Source of the DNA: an uncultured Desulfobacterales bacterium
GTDB taxonomy: Bacteria; Desulfobacterota; Desulfobacteria; Desulfobacterales; JAFDCJ01
NCBI GenBank assembly: GCA_945787595.1
Contig: CALZJV010000139.1
Location: forward strand, 1-20,067
Length of the DNA: 20,067 bases
Reading direction: 5' to 3'
In this document: positions 13,376 to 20,067 of the stretch, piece by piece
How positions within the stretch are numbered: position 1 is the stretch's first letter
Layout: every line of letters starts with the position of its first letter
Notes under the pieces: model-generated
Seen by the model: only the letters and a program-made list of their open reading frames with translations
The model's database searches: none
Told to the model about the DNA's origin: nothing
Position numbers and translations under genes: made by a program

Positions 13376-15054
13376 CGCATATGCAGCAGCCTTCGTGCTT
13401 CGTTCATTTCGATAAAAACCTGTGCCGCGGCCATGCCGCATGCATACGTGCATGTCCGACCAAAGCGATTCGCTTGGTAGACAAACGGACGGTCAATGTT
13501 GTCGGTCAATGCATCGGATGCGGCGAATGTATCCGGGTATGTGACACTGGAGCGATGAGTGCGGCGGCGGCCGGAAACGGAGATATCGGTCGGGATCATG
13601 TTGCCATCGCCCTGGTCTCACCGGTTCTTTACGCGCAATTTCCGGGCGTCATGCCGAAAGATATACTTATGGGACTGCGGCAGATGGGTTTTCGGCACAC
13701 CATCGACATGAATTATTTTTTGGAAATATTTCATTACGCCACTGAAGAGTTTATACGTCGCAATCGTGAATCAAACAAAGCGCCCTGGCCGCTTATCTCG
13801 CCTGTCTGCCCGGTGGTGGTGCGACAAATTGCGTATCAGTTTCCCAGCCTCATGCCCCATGTCCTGCCGGTACTCAGACCGGTGGCTCTCATGGCACAGG
13901 AGGTCAAACGACGCATTATCCCGTACTATCAGGAATCCGATGATGCGGTGGCGTTGTATTACATCAATCCCTGTCCCACCAAAATGGATCCAAATTGCAG
14001 TAATCCCAGTCAGCGGCCGGATATTCCTGAGATTGCTCTGGGGATCAATGAAGTTTTCCCGGAATTAAGCCGTCATGTTGAGCAGATTAAAGCATCCGAC
14101 GCGATTCCGTTTGACCAGACTCGATTTGAATATGAAACCTGTGCCACCGGCAATGCATCCATGTGGGCCATGTCCGGCGGTGAGATTGCAGAAATGGATT
14201 TCGATCGCTCCCTGGCGGTCTCCGGATTGGAGGAAACCATCGCCTATCTTCAGAAGATTGAGATGGGGCTTTTCAAAGATATCGAATACATCGAATTTCG
14301 AACCTGCCGCGAAGGGTGTCTGGGAGGTGTGCTTACCGCCATCGATAAGTATCTGGCCAAAAGCGCTGTTCAAAAGATGGTCAAGCTGTTTGGACTCGGT
14401 CGCCGCCTGACCCGGGACAATATATTGCGCATGTATGAAAAAGGACAATTTCAAACGGAAAAAAGTCCTGCCAAATTAATTGATTTATATGGAACCAAAA
14501 AAGCGTCCCTGTCCCTCGAGTCCTTGCAGGAAATAGAAGAAATCATGGAGCTTCTCAGAGACACCGATTGCGCTGCCTGCGGTGCACCCGACTGTCGGAC
14601 ATTTGCCGAAGATATTGTCCGCGGTAGTGCCTCATTACAAGATTGTCTCTGGATAAGTGCCCACAGCTCAACTAAAAGCAAAAAGAAAAAGGGGGAAAGT
14701 ACCATGACAGTAAACGATCTTGTGGAACGATTTGATCTGCAGGTCGTCGCCGGTGACAAAGGCCTCGATCGCCAGGTTGAAGACGGCTACTGCGGTGATT
14801 TGCTCAGTGAAATTATGGGCAATGCCCCCGAGGGTTGCGTCTGGCTGACCATCCAGGGACATCAAAATATTGTGGCAGTGGCGGTTCTGCGTAATATGGC
14901 CGCCATCATTGTAACCGGTGGCCAAACACCGGATGATGAAACCCTGCAAAAAGCAAATCAGGAAGGAATCCCCATACTGCTGTGGCCTGATCCTTCTTAT
15001 CGACTGGCCGGTCTTCTTTATTCGATGGGGATCGGGAAGGCCCCGATCGAATAA
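13372..15054 (+). CDS. HydA-like [FeFe]-hydrogenase-domain protein with degenerate H-cluster loops, fused to a DRTGG domain
   Basis: A 560-residue protein. Two N-terminal ferredoxin motifs (C18/24/28 and C47/50/53/57) precede an [FeFe]-hydrogenase large-subunit domain. Its L1 loop reads SPVCP (143-147) instead of TSCCP, L2 reads NPCPTK (199-204), L3 reads C312-x3-C316 (CREGCLGG). The cysteines that hold the [4Fe-4S] part of the H-cluster remain (C146, C201, C312, C316), but the proton-transfer cysteine and L2 glutamate are gone, as in HfsB-type sensory or accessory proteins. A further [4Fe-4S] motif CAACGAPDC plus C425 follows, then a lysine-rich linker (436-440) and a DRTGG domain (445-560). 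Start TTG 13372 is supported by GGGAGGTGAT 9 bases upstream. ATG 14704, with GGGGGAAAG before it, is a probable internal start for a separate DRTGG protein. Confidence 0.85.
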   Translation: MTHMQQPSCFVHFDKNLCRGHAACIRACPTKAIRLVDKRTVNVVGQCIGCGECIRVCDTGAMSAAAAGNGDIGRDHVAIALVSPVLYAQFPGVMPKDILMGLRQMGFRHTIDMNYFLEIFHYATEEFIRRNRESNKAPWPLISPVCPVVVRQIAYQFPSLMPHVLPVLRPVALMAQEVKRRIIPYYQESDDAVALYYINPCPTKMDPNCSNPSQRPDIPEIALGINEVFPELSRHVEQIKASDAIPFDQTRFEYETCATGNASMWAMSGGEIAEMDFDRSLAVSGLEETIAYLQKIEMGLFKDIEYIEFRTCREGCLGGVLTAIDKYLAKSAVQKMVKLFGLGRRLTRDNILRMYEKGQFQTEKSPAKLIDLYGTKKASLSLESLQEIEEIMELLRDTDCAACGAPDCRTFAEDIVRGSASLQDCLWISAHSSTKSKKKKGESTMTVNDLVERFDLQVVAGDKGLDRQVEDGYCGDLLSEIMGNAPEGCVWLTIQGHQNIVAVAVLRNMAAIIVTGGQTPDDETLQKANQEGIPILLWPDPSYRLAGLLYSMGIGKAPIE

Positions 15055-15144
15055 ATTTTTCCTAGAACTCGCGACCACAAAAAGATAACTCTAAACCGTT
15101 CAACCCCGAAACTGTCAACACTTAAATCAAGGATTTCAAACTGA

Positions 15145-15702
15145 TTGCGGGAATTATCGCTTCACATATTGGATATTGCTGAAAACGGGATTACCGCCGG
15201 TGCCGATAGGATTCATATCCTGGCGATAGAAGACCGCACCACGGATTTGTTGACCATTAAAATCACAGACAACGGTCAAGGGATGCCCGCCGAAAAAATT
15301 GAAAAACTGACCGATCCGTTCGTGACTTCCCGCACAACCCGCAGGGTCGGTTTGGGTCTGTCACTGTTAGCGGCGGCTGCAGAGCGCTGCGAAGGCGGAC
15401 TCGCGGTTAAGGCAGAGCCGGGTGCCGGCACCGAGGTGGTGGCCACGTTTCGTTACAGTCATATCGATCGTGCCCCGGTGGGAGATATGGCCGCAACGAT
15501 TACCACGCTGATGATAGGCAATCCGCAAATCGATTTTGTTTACACTCACATCATTAACGACCAGGAATTCACCCTGGACACCCGGGAGCTCAAGGCTGAA
15601 ATGGGAAATCTTTCTTTAACTAACCCTGTGGTAATTCATCATCTAGCGGCATCCATCCGCAATTCGCTCGGACAATTGACAGCAAAAAATGGCCACCCAT
15701 AA
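15145..15702 (+). CDS. GHKL ATPase (histidine-kinase-like ATPase domain) of the hydrogenase-like cluster
   Basis: A 185-residue protein with an HATPase_c domain: N-box HILDIAENGITAGAD (7-21), G1 TDNGQGM (41-47), a lid with DPFVTSRTTR (57-66) and G2 VGLGLSLL (68-75). No HisKA domain or membrane segment is present. The C-terminal 80 residues are not recognised. The start must be TTG 15145, since an in-frame TGA lies directly upstream and the N-terminus (MRELSLHILDIAEN) matches homologues; AGGA is about 11 bases upstream. It is a second, distinct GHKL protein beside the one at 12935, and lies 90 bases after the HydA-like gene. Confidence 0.85.
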   Translation: MRELSLHILDIAENGITAGADRIHILAIEDRTTDLLTIKITDNGQGMPAEKIEKLTDPFVTSRTTRRVGLGLSLLAAAAERCEGGLAVKAEPGAGTEVVATFRYSHIDRAPVGDMAATITTLMIGNPQIDFVYTHIINDQEFTLDTRELKAEMGNLSLTNPVVIHHLAASIRNSLGQLTAKNGHP

Positions 15703-15720
15703 GAAAAAAGGAAGAAAATC

Positions 15721-16089
15721 ATGGCAAAATTGACAATTGAAGATTTAAAAAAAATAAAGGAACAAACTGCGAAGAGTACTTCCCTGCGTGACGGCGAGGC
15801 AAACGTAAAAATAACGGTTCATATGGGCACCTGCGGGATCGCCGCCGGTGCACGGGCAGTAATGAACGCGCTGATGGAGGAGATGGCTGCAGCCGATCGC
15901 CAGGACATCCGGGTGGTCGCATCCGGCTGCATGGGAATGTGCAGCAGCGAGCCCAATGTAACGGTTGAAATCCAGGACGGCGAACCGATTGTTTACCAGC
16001 ACATGGATTCCAACAGAATGCGCCAGGTATTCAAACGACATGCCCTTCTGGGCGAAGTACAGACTGATTTTGCTTTGGCCAAAATGTAA
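15721..16089 (+). CDS. Thioredoxin-like [2Fe-2S] ferredoxin (HndB-type)
   Basis: A 122-residue protein with the small NuoE/HndB-like thioredoxin fold. The N-terminal helix (1-27) is followed by HMGTCGIAAGARAVM with C38, then ASGCMGMCSSEPNVTVEI with C70 and C74. Only three motif cysteines are visible, so a fourth ligand is missing or supplied otherwise. GGAAG lies 7 bases before ATG 15721, and the gap to the upstream GHKL gene is 18 bases. It probably exchanges electrons between the HydA-like protein and a NuoE/NuoF pair; here those subunits lie on the opposite strand at 7.7-10.3 kb. Confidence 0.87.
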   Translation: MAKLTIEDLKKIKEQTAKSTSLRDGEANVKITVHMGTCGIAAGARAVMNALMEEMAAADRQDIRVVASGCMGMCSSEPNVTVEIQDGEPIVYQHMDSNRMRQVFKRHALLGEVQTDFALAKM

Positions 16090-16101
16090 ATTTGTCGTAA
16101 C

Positions 16102-16122
16102 CGTTCACGGGTTCAGGGTTCA
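16102..16122. repeat. 7-base repeat GGGTTCA
   Basis: Two exact GGGTTCA units (16109-16122) preceded by a degenerate one. The same 14-base sequence recurs at 19648-19661. Confidence 0.6.
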
Positions 16123-16163
16123 TAGATGTATTAAACCTCAAATGAGTTAAAAACCAATTTGGA

Positions 16164-16289
16164 GTTATTGGTTATTGGTTAATAGTTTCGAAGGAATAAA
16201 ATCCATTTTTATATTTCATCTATCATAGAATTACATAATGAGGCGATCATCATAACCTTATAACATATAACAAGTCCGCCGGAGGCGGA
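16164..16289. repeat. Inverted pair of 7-base arrays (GTTATTG family) with palindrome
   Basis: The left arm at 16164-16184 is GTTATTG twice plus GTTAATA. The right arm at 16251-16271 has three units around NTATAAC, the complementary sense. The palindrome TCCGCCGGAGGCGGA (16275-16289) directly follows, as in the elements at 4601 and 9472. It sits in the 280-base leader region of mtnA. A separate GCCAGA/TCTGGC hairpin lies near 16295-16318. Confidence 0.7.
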
Positions 16290-16369
16290 TTAACGCCAGA
16301 TTAAGCTTCTTTCTGGCTCATTTAGGGTTAAAGCGTTGTTTTTCATCAACTGGCACCCAGAGGGTATAT

Positions 16370-17476
16370 ATGAAAGTAGACGGCAAAGACATTCGTACTA
16401 TTTGGTTCGATGAATCTGATAAAATTGTAAAAATCATCGATCAGAGAAAACTTCCCCATGAATTGGCAATTGTGGATTTAAAAACCGTTGACGACGCTAT
16501 TAAAGCTATCAAAGATATGTATGTGAGGGGCGCACCCCTTATCGGGGTGACCGGTGCGTATGCGGTTTACCTGGCAGCCCTGAACGCGCCGAACGGCCAA
16601 ATTGACACGGAGTATTTAACGCATGAAGCCCGTCGCATCAAGTCGGCCCGGCCCACAGCCGTCAATCTTGCTTGGGGTGTCGACATGGTACTATCGGAGA
16701 TATTAACCATCTCGGACCCTGCCAAGAAAATTGATTCAGCAAAAAATATCAGCGCTGCGATCACTGAACTGGAAGTGGAAAACTGCCGGAAAATCGGAGA
16801 ACACGGCCTACCCTTAATCGAGCAGATCAGTCACCAAAAAGAGGGAAAAACCGTCAATGTCCTGACCCACTGTAACGCCGGCTGGCTGGCCTGTATTGAA
16901 TATGGCACGGCTACCGCTCCTATCTATACCGCTTTTGACAAAGGCATCGATATTCACGTCTGGGTGGATGAAACACGGCCGCTGAACCAGGGAACCCGGT
17001 TGACGGCCTGGGAGCTAGGCAAACACGGCGTTCACCACACCATTATCACCGACAACGCCGGCGGGCATCTGATGCAGCATGCCATGGTGGACATGGTAAT
17101 CGTGGGCACGGACCGAACGACAGCAGCCGGTGATGTGGCCAACAAAATCGGCACCTATCTAAAGGCGCTGGCTGCCTGGGACAACAACATCCCCTTCTAC
17201 GTTGCGCTACCCTCCAGCACCTTTGACTGGAACCTTAAAGACGGCGTCAAAAATATCCCCATCGAGCGGCGTGATCCCGATGAAATTAAATTTGTACACG
17301 GACTGGCCCAGGACGGATCAACCAGTGTCTTGATTTGCCCGCAGACCAGTCAGGCAGCCAATTTTGCTTTTGACGTCACTCCGGCGAAATTTGTAACCGG
17401 GTTCATTACCGAAAGAGGAATCTGCAAAGCGACGGAAGACGATATCCGGCGACTGTTCCCTGATAAAGACAGATGA
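16370..17476 (+). CDS. mtnA: S-methyl-5-thioribose-1-phosphate isomerase
   Basis: A 368-residue enzyme converting 5-methylthioribose-1-phosphate to the ribulose form in methionine salvage or the MTA shunt. Family motifs: RGAPLIGVTGAYA (53-65), THCNAGWLA (166-174) with catalytic C168, GTDRTTAAGDVANKIGTY (246-263) with catalytic D248, and VALPSSTFD. Related eIF2B subunits lack these catalytic residues, so the isomerase call is firm. ATG 16370 has GAGGG 6 bases upstream. The last codons and stop (17468-17476) already belong to the purine-rich 7-base array, so the array has apparently replaced or extended the gene end. Confidence 0.95.
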   Translation: MKVDGKDIRTIWFDESDKIVKIIDQRKLPHELAIVDLKTVDDAIKAIKDMYVRGAPLIGVTGAYAVYLAALNAPNGQIDTEYLTHEARRIKSARPTAVNLAWGVDMVLSEILTISDPAKKIDSAKNISAAITELEVENCRKIGEHGLPLIEQISHQKEGKTVNVLTHCNAGWLACIEYGTATAPIYTAFDKGIDIHVWVDETRPLNQGTRLTAWELGKHGVHHTIITDNAGGHLMQHAMVDMVIVGTDRTTAAGDVANKIGTYLKALAAWDNNIPFYVALPSSTFDWNLKDGVKNIPIERRDPDEIKFVHGLAQDGSTSVLICPQTSQAANFAFDVTPAKFVTGFITERGICKATEDDIRRLFPDKDR

Positions 17477-17586
17477 CAGAAGTCAGAAGACAGAAGAAAT
17501 CGAAATCGGAAGGTGGAAAATAGAGAACAGAAGGCAGACGACGGAGAACAAAAGACAGAGGGCAGAGAACAGAAAGCAGAGCACTA
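17468..17586. repeat. Long purine-rich 7-base array (GACAGAA / ARRRCAG)
   Basis: About seventeen consecutive 7-base units without a break in register. The first four follow GACAGAA; after a diverged middle (17496-17523) the rest follow A-R-R-R-C-A-G. The plus strand is almost entirely A and G. It begins inside the last codons of mtnA. Apparent leucine/cysteine-rich minus-strand ORFs across it are by-products of the repeat. Confidence 0.85.
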
Positions 17587-17664
17587 AGGGCATTGAGCAT
17601 AGTGTAATAGATGATACCCAGCGGCGCTCTGCGAGGGATTCGTTGATGGCTTCCATATAACAGA

Positions 17665-17756
17665 TCCGCCGGCTTCCGGCTCGTAGAGCTTTAGAGCCTA
17701 CAGCTCGGAGAGAGGCGGTCCTTAAATATTCAATATTCATTCGACAATATTCAATC
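17665..17756. repeat. TCCGCC module and 7-base array (TTCAATA family) before ahbB
   Basis: TCCGCC (17665-17670) and GGCGG (17715-17719) flank nested hairpins (GCCGGCTTCCGGC, then GAGCT-rich sequence). Five 7-base units around TTCAATA follow at 17722-17756. The array ends 8 bases before the ahbB start codon. Confidence 0.7.
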
Positions 17757-17764
17757 ATTTTAAT

Positions 17765-18247
17765 ATGCTGACGGAACTTGAAAAAAAACTTATAACCTCG
17801 ATTCAAGAAGATATTCCTGTAACTGATCGTCCTTATCTGGATATTGCAAAGAAGCTGGGTATATCGGAGGACACCCTGCTTGAAAGTCTTCAAGGTCTAT
17901 GTAGCCGGGGATTCATTCGCCGATTTGGCGCCACCTTGCGTCACCAGAAAACAGGATTCACAGCCAATGCCATGGCTGCCTGGCAGGTCGGTGAAGATCG
18001 AATTGACGAAGTCGGAAGTAAGATGGCCTCATTTGGGCAAGTCTCTCATTGTTACCGACGCAATCCCACTGAAAGCTGGCCATATAATCTTTACACCATG
18101 ATTCATGCCAACAACAAAGCAGCATGCCGTCAAACCGCCCGCGAAATGTCACAGACCGCTTCGGTCGATAATTACATCCTTCTTTTCAGTCGCAGGGAAC
18201 TGAAAAAAACCTCGATGGTATATTTCCCCTCGGATGAGGATGATTGA
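17765..18247 (+). CDS. ahbB: Siroheme decarboxylase subunit (AhbB-like, Lrp/AsnC fold)
   Basis: A 160-residue protein. Residues 1-60 form an AsnC-type winged helix (MLTELEKKLITSIQ, LGISEDTLLESL), then an RRFGATLRH segment and the family hallmark SHCYRRNPTESWPYNLYTMIHA (94-115), which distinguishes Ahb/Nir decarboxylases from true Lrp regulators. Family knowledge: AhbA and AhbB together remove two acetate carboxyls from siroheme in the alternative heme pathway of sulfate reducers. No ahbA partner is in the window. ATG 17765 suits the family start, but only AT-rich array sequence, with no Shine-Dalgarno, precedes it. The radical SAM gene follows 6 bases later. Confidence 0.82.
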   Translation: MLTELEKKLITSIQEDIPVTDRPYLDIAKKLGISEDTLLESLQGLCSRGFIRRFGATLRHQKTGFTANAMAAWQVGEDRIDEVGSKMASFGQVSHCYRRNPTESWPYNLYTMIHANNKAACRQTAREMSQTASVDNYILLFSRRELKKTSMVYFPSDEDD

Positions 18248-18253
18248 AAGAAT

Positions 18254-19597
18254 ATGCAGGTCTGCGATACACCTCATGTTCTTCTGGTTAACCCCTGGAT
18301 CCATGATTTCGCTGCTTACGATTTCTGGGCCAAACCCATGGGTCTTCTCACCATTGCTTCCATGTTGAGACATCATGGTATTCAGGTCTCCTATATCGAC
18401 TGTTTGGATCGATTTCATTCCCATGCCCCCAAAACAGACCCGGATGCAAGATACGGCCGTGGGCCTTATTTTAAAACCCGCATTCCCAAACCTTTCGGTT
18501 TACATGACGTACCGCGCTATTTTTCCAGATATGGCATAAAACCGCAATGGTTCAAGGAAGATCTTCTAAAACTTGATCAACCCGATCTTGTGCTGATGAC
18601 CTCGCTGATGACGTACTGGTATCCGGGTGTGCAGGAAACTATTGAAATCACCAGATCGGTGTTTCCGCATACGCCCATCGTGCTGGGAGGAATATACGCC
18701 CGGCTGTGTCACGAACATGCCCGAAATAACTCCGGGGCGGATCATGTTGCCGATGGATCGGCGGAGAAGAACCTATTTTCCCTCGTTCGTCGGTTCACCG
18801 GTTTTTCAGTCACCCCGTCGTTTGAGCCGGAGGTTCTGGATTCCTACCCCTACCCTTCCCTGGATTTGCAAACCACGCTCAACTATGTCCCCCTGTTGAC
18901 TTCAAGGGGATGTCCGTTTCGTTGTGCATACTGTGCATCCCGTTTTTTGGAACCCAAACGCCTGCTGCGCAGCCCTGAGGCAGTCATTGAAGAAATCGTA
19001 TACTGGGAAAAATCTTATGGGCTAAGCAATTTTGTTTTATACGACGATGCCTTTCTAGTGGAAACCGAACAGCACGCAATCCCCATTTTAGAGGAAATTC
19101 GCCGCACTGGTATTAAGGTACGCTTTCATACACCCAATGCCATACACATCCGTGGAATAAACGCACAAACCGCCCGGCTGATGTTCGAGGCCGGTTTCAC
19201 TACCCTTCGTCTCGGGTTGGAAACCGCGGATTTTGACCATCGGGGGGAGATCGACATGAAGGTCTCGGATTACGAATTTAAACGAGCGGTAAGCTGCCTG
19301 AAAGAAGCCGGATTTAAAAAAAACCAGGTCGGAGCCTATCTTTTGGTGGGCCTTCCCGATCAAAATTTAGAGACCACCAAACATTCCATCGAAATCGTAA
19401 AACAGATCGGAATAACCCCCATTGCAGCCTACTACACACCCATTCCTCACACAGCCCTGTGGCCGAAAGCGGTGACTGCCTCTCGCTATGATCTCGAGTC
19501 CGATCCGCTTTTCACCAACAATGCCGTGATTCCTTGCCAAAAGCAGCCTTTTAACTGGGAGACAATTAGCCATCTAAAAGAGCTGATCAAAGAATGA
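18254..19597 (+). CDS. B12-binding-domain radical SAM protein
   Basis: A 447-residue protein with an N-terminal cobalamin-binding-type Rossmann domain (about 8-185, HVLLVNPW, PMGLLTIASMLRHHG, PIVLGGIYARL) and a radical SAM barrel with C220-x3-C224-x2-C227 (CPFRCAYC), GLETAD and LVGLPDQ segments. It lies 6 bases after ahbB and is almost surely co-transcribed. It is not AhbC or AhbD by layout; the substrate is unknown, though the neighbour hints at tetrapyrrole metabolism. The Shine-Dalgarno is weak, consistent with translational coupling. Confidence 0.85.
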   Translation: MQVCDTPHVLLVNPWIHDFAAYDFWAKPMGLLTIASMLRHHGIQVSYIDCLDRFHSHAPKTDPDARYGRGPYFKTRIPKPFGLHDVPRYFSRYGIKPQWFKEDLLKLDQPDLVLMTSLMTYWYPGVQETIEITRSVFPHTPIVLGGIYARLCHEHARNNSGADHVADGSAEKNLFSLVRRFTGFSVTPSFEPEVLDSYPYPSLDLQTTLNYVPLLTSRGCPFRCAYCASRFLEPKRLLRSPEAVIEEIVYWEKSYGLSNFVLYDDAFLVETEQHAIPILEEIRRTGIKVRFHTPNAIHIRGINAQTARLMFEAGFTTLRLGLETADFDHRGEIDMKVSDYEFKRAVSCLKEAGFKKNQVGAYLLVGLPDQNLETTKHSIEIVKQIGITPIAAYYTPIPHTALWPKAVTASRYDLESDPLFTNNAVIPCQKQPFNWETISHLKELIKE

Positions 19598-19611
19598 CAC
19601 AGACACCCTCG

Positions 19612-19627
19612 TTTGGGTTTACCCAAA
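19612..19627. other. Short perfect palindrome after the radical SAM gene
   Basis: TTTGGG-TTTA-CCCAAA starts 15 bases after the stop codon. The stem is short and no T-tract follows, so it is at most a weak terminator or an RNA 3' end structure. Confidence 0.3.
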
Positions 19628-19639
19628 ACTGAGCGGCTC

Positions 19640-19660
19640 CAGGTTCTGGGTTCAGGGTTC
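19640..19660. repeat. 7-base repeat (NNGGTTC units)
   Basis: Three 7-base units CAGGTTC, TGGGTTC and AGGGTTC; the GGGTTCA pair equals that at 16109-16122. It lies in the gene-free tail of the window (19598-20067); 19661-19838 shows nothing else I can name. Confidence 0.65.
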
Positions 19661-19838
19661 AAAGGTTACAACCGATGGACACTAATCACAATATTAATCC
19701 AAATATAGCACACCCCTTACACTCCGTTAAATGAAACGGATTTATAACCAGATGAAGACAGGATCCCTTTGACACGAGCTGTCTAGTTTTTTTCAACCCT
19801 CTTATGAAACTACAACTGGCCGAAACAGTAAACTGATT

Positions 19839-20067
19839 GAACGTCGAACATCGAACGTCCAACATCGAACGTCGAATATTGATGACGCTGCGCTTTATCG
19901 ATTTTAAAACAAGCGAATCACGCTGAAGACGTGATCTAAAGACCCAGAATCCTCCAAAGGCGGACAAATTTCGAAGGGTAGATTCGCTCGTGCAGCGCAG
20001 GCGCTTGCGCCGCGTGTTGCTCAGTCTTTAATTTAAATTGACAGAATACATTATTCGATGTTGGACG
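19839..20067. repeat. Inverted pair of 7-base arrays (GAACGTC family), right arm cut by window end
   Basis: The left arm at 19839-19880 has six 7-base units around GAACGTC/GAACATC. The right end of the window (20055-20067) is the exact inverted copy of 19856-19868 (13 bases). The spacer has no ORF and includes GACGCTGCGC and CAAAGGCGGAC motifs. Confidence 0.75.

Noticed and set aside
14679..14700. dnaX-like programmed frameshift site
   Set aside because: The runs are five A then G; the A-AAA-AAG heptamer is not complete in the reading frame.
16272..16369. SAM-type riboswitch ahead of mtnA
   Set aside because: Only simple hairpins are present; none of the conserved SAM riboswitch sequence blocks is seen.
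17406..17893. Minus-strand leucine/cysteine-rich ORFs over the purine array
   Set aside because: Their low-complexity protein is the direct product of the 7-base repeat, and they overlap mtnA and ahbB on the other strand.
19598..20067. Further coding region in the window tail
   Set aside because: ORFs there are short, lack ribosome-binding sites and cross repeat arrays.
1..20067. tRNA, rRNA or transposase genes
   Set aside because: No cloverleaf, rRNA core sequence or transposase motif was recognised on either strand.

Overview
The window looks like a chromosomal segment of an anaerobic Desulfobacterota bacterium, most likely Desulfobacterales-like (inferred from gene content; no rRNA is present). 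Clues are an RnfB-type selenoprotein candidate, HndA/HndC-type (NuoE/NuoF) subunits, a degenerate [FeFe]-hydrogenase-like protein with GHKL and DRTGG partners, an AhbB-type siroheme decarboxylase, a c-di-GMP-I riboswitch and a sigma-54-like promoter.

Layout. 1-600: a leftward sigma-54-like promoter and c-di-GMP-I riboswitch serving a gene outside the window, then a small, possibly frameshifted ORF. 600-3002 (minus): zinc-ribbon PilZ protein, tag (3-methyladenine DNA glycosylase I) and a GT4 glycosyltransferase in a tight operon. 3351-4511 (plus): an HU gene with its own promoter and terminator, then clpS and a small unknown gene. 4829-10283 (minus): nuoE/hndA, a frameshifted nuoF/hndC, an RnfB-GltD fusion interrupted by one in-frame UGA, and an RseC-like gene. 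10639-11972 (minus): mtnP and apt, overlapping by 4 bases. 12371-16089 (plus): a strong promoter followed by DRTGG, GHKL ATPase, HydA-like/DRTGG fusion, second GHKL ATPase and a thioredoxin-like ferredoxin. 16370-19597 (plus): mtnA, ahbB and a B12-binding radical SAM protein.

How the genes fit together. NuoE, NuoF and RnfB-GltD would form a flavin and Fe-S module moving electrons between NAD(P)H and ferredoxin or a membrane partner. The facing plus-strand cluster encodes a hydrogenase-like protein with altered H-cluster loops plus regulatory ATPases, and is more likely redox sensing or an accessory than a catalytic hydrogenase. MtnP, Apt and MtnA are steps of methylthioadenosine and adenine salvage, now split by the hydrogenase-like cluster.

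Two things stand out. First, the UGA in the RnfB-GltD gene replaces exactly the first cysteine of the RnfB [4Fe-4S] motif and is followed by a bacterial-SECIS-like hairpin, so the gene probably encodes a selenoprotein of 694 residues. Second, most longer gaps hold arrays of 7-base units (one of 8-base units) of several unrelated sequences. They are often arranged as inverted pairs around a short spacer with shared palindromic modules. I know of no description of these in this group.
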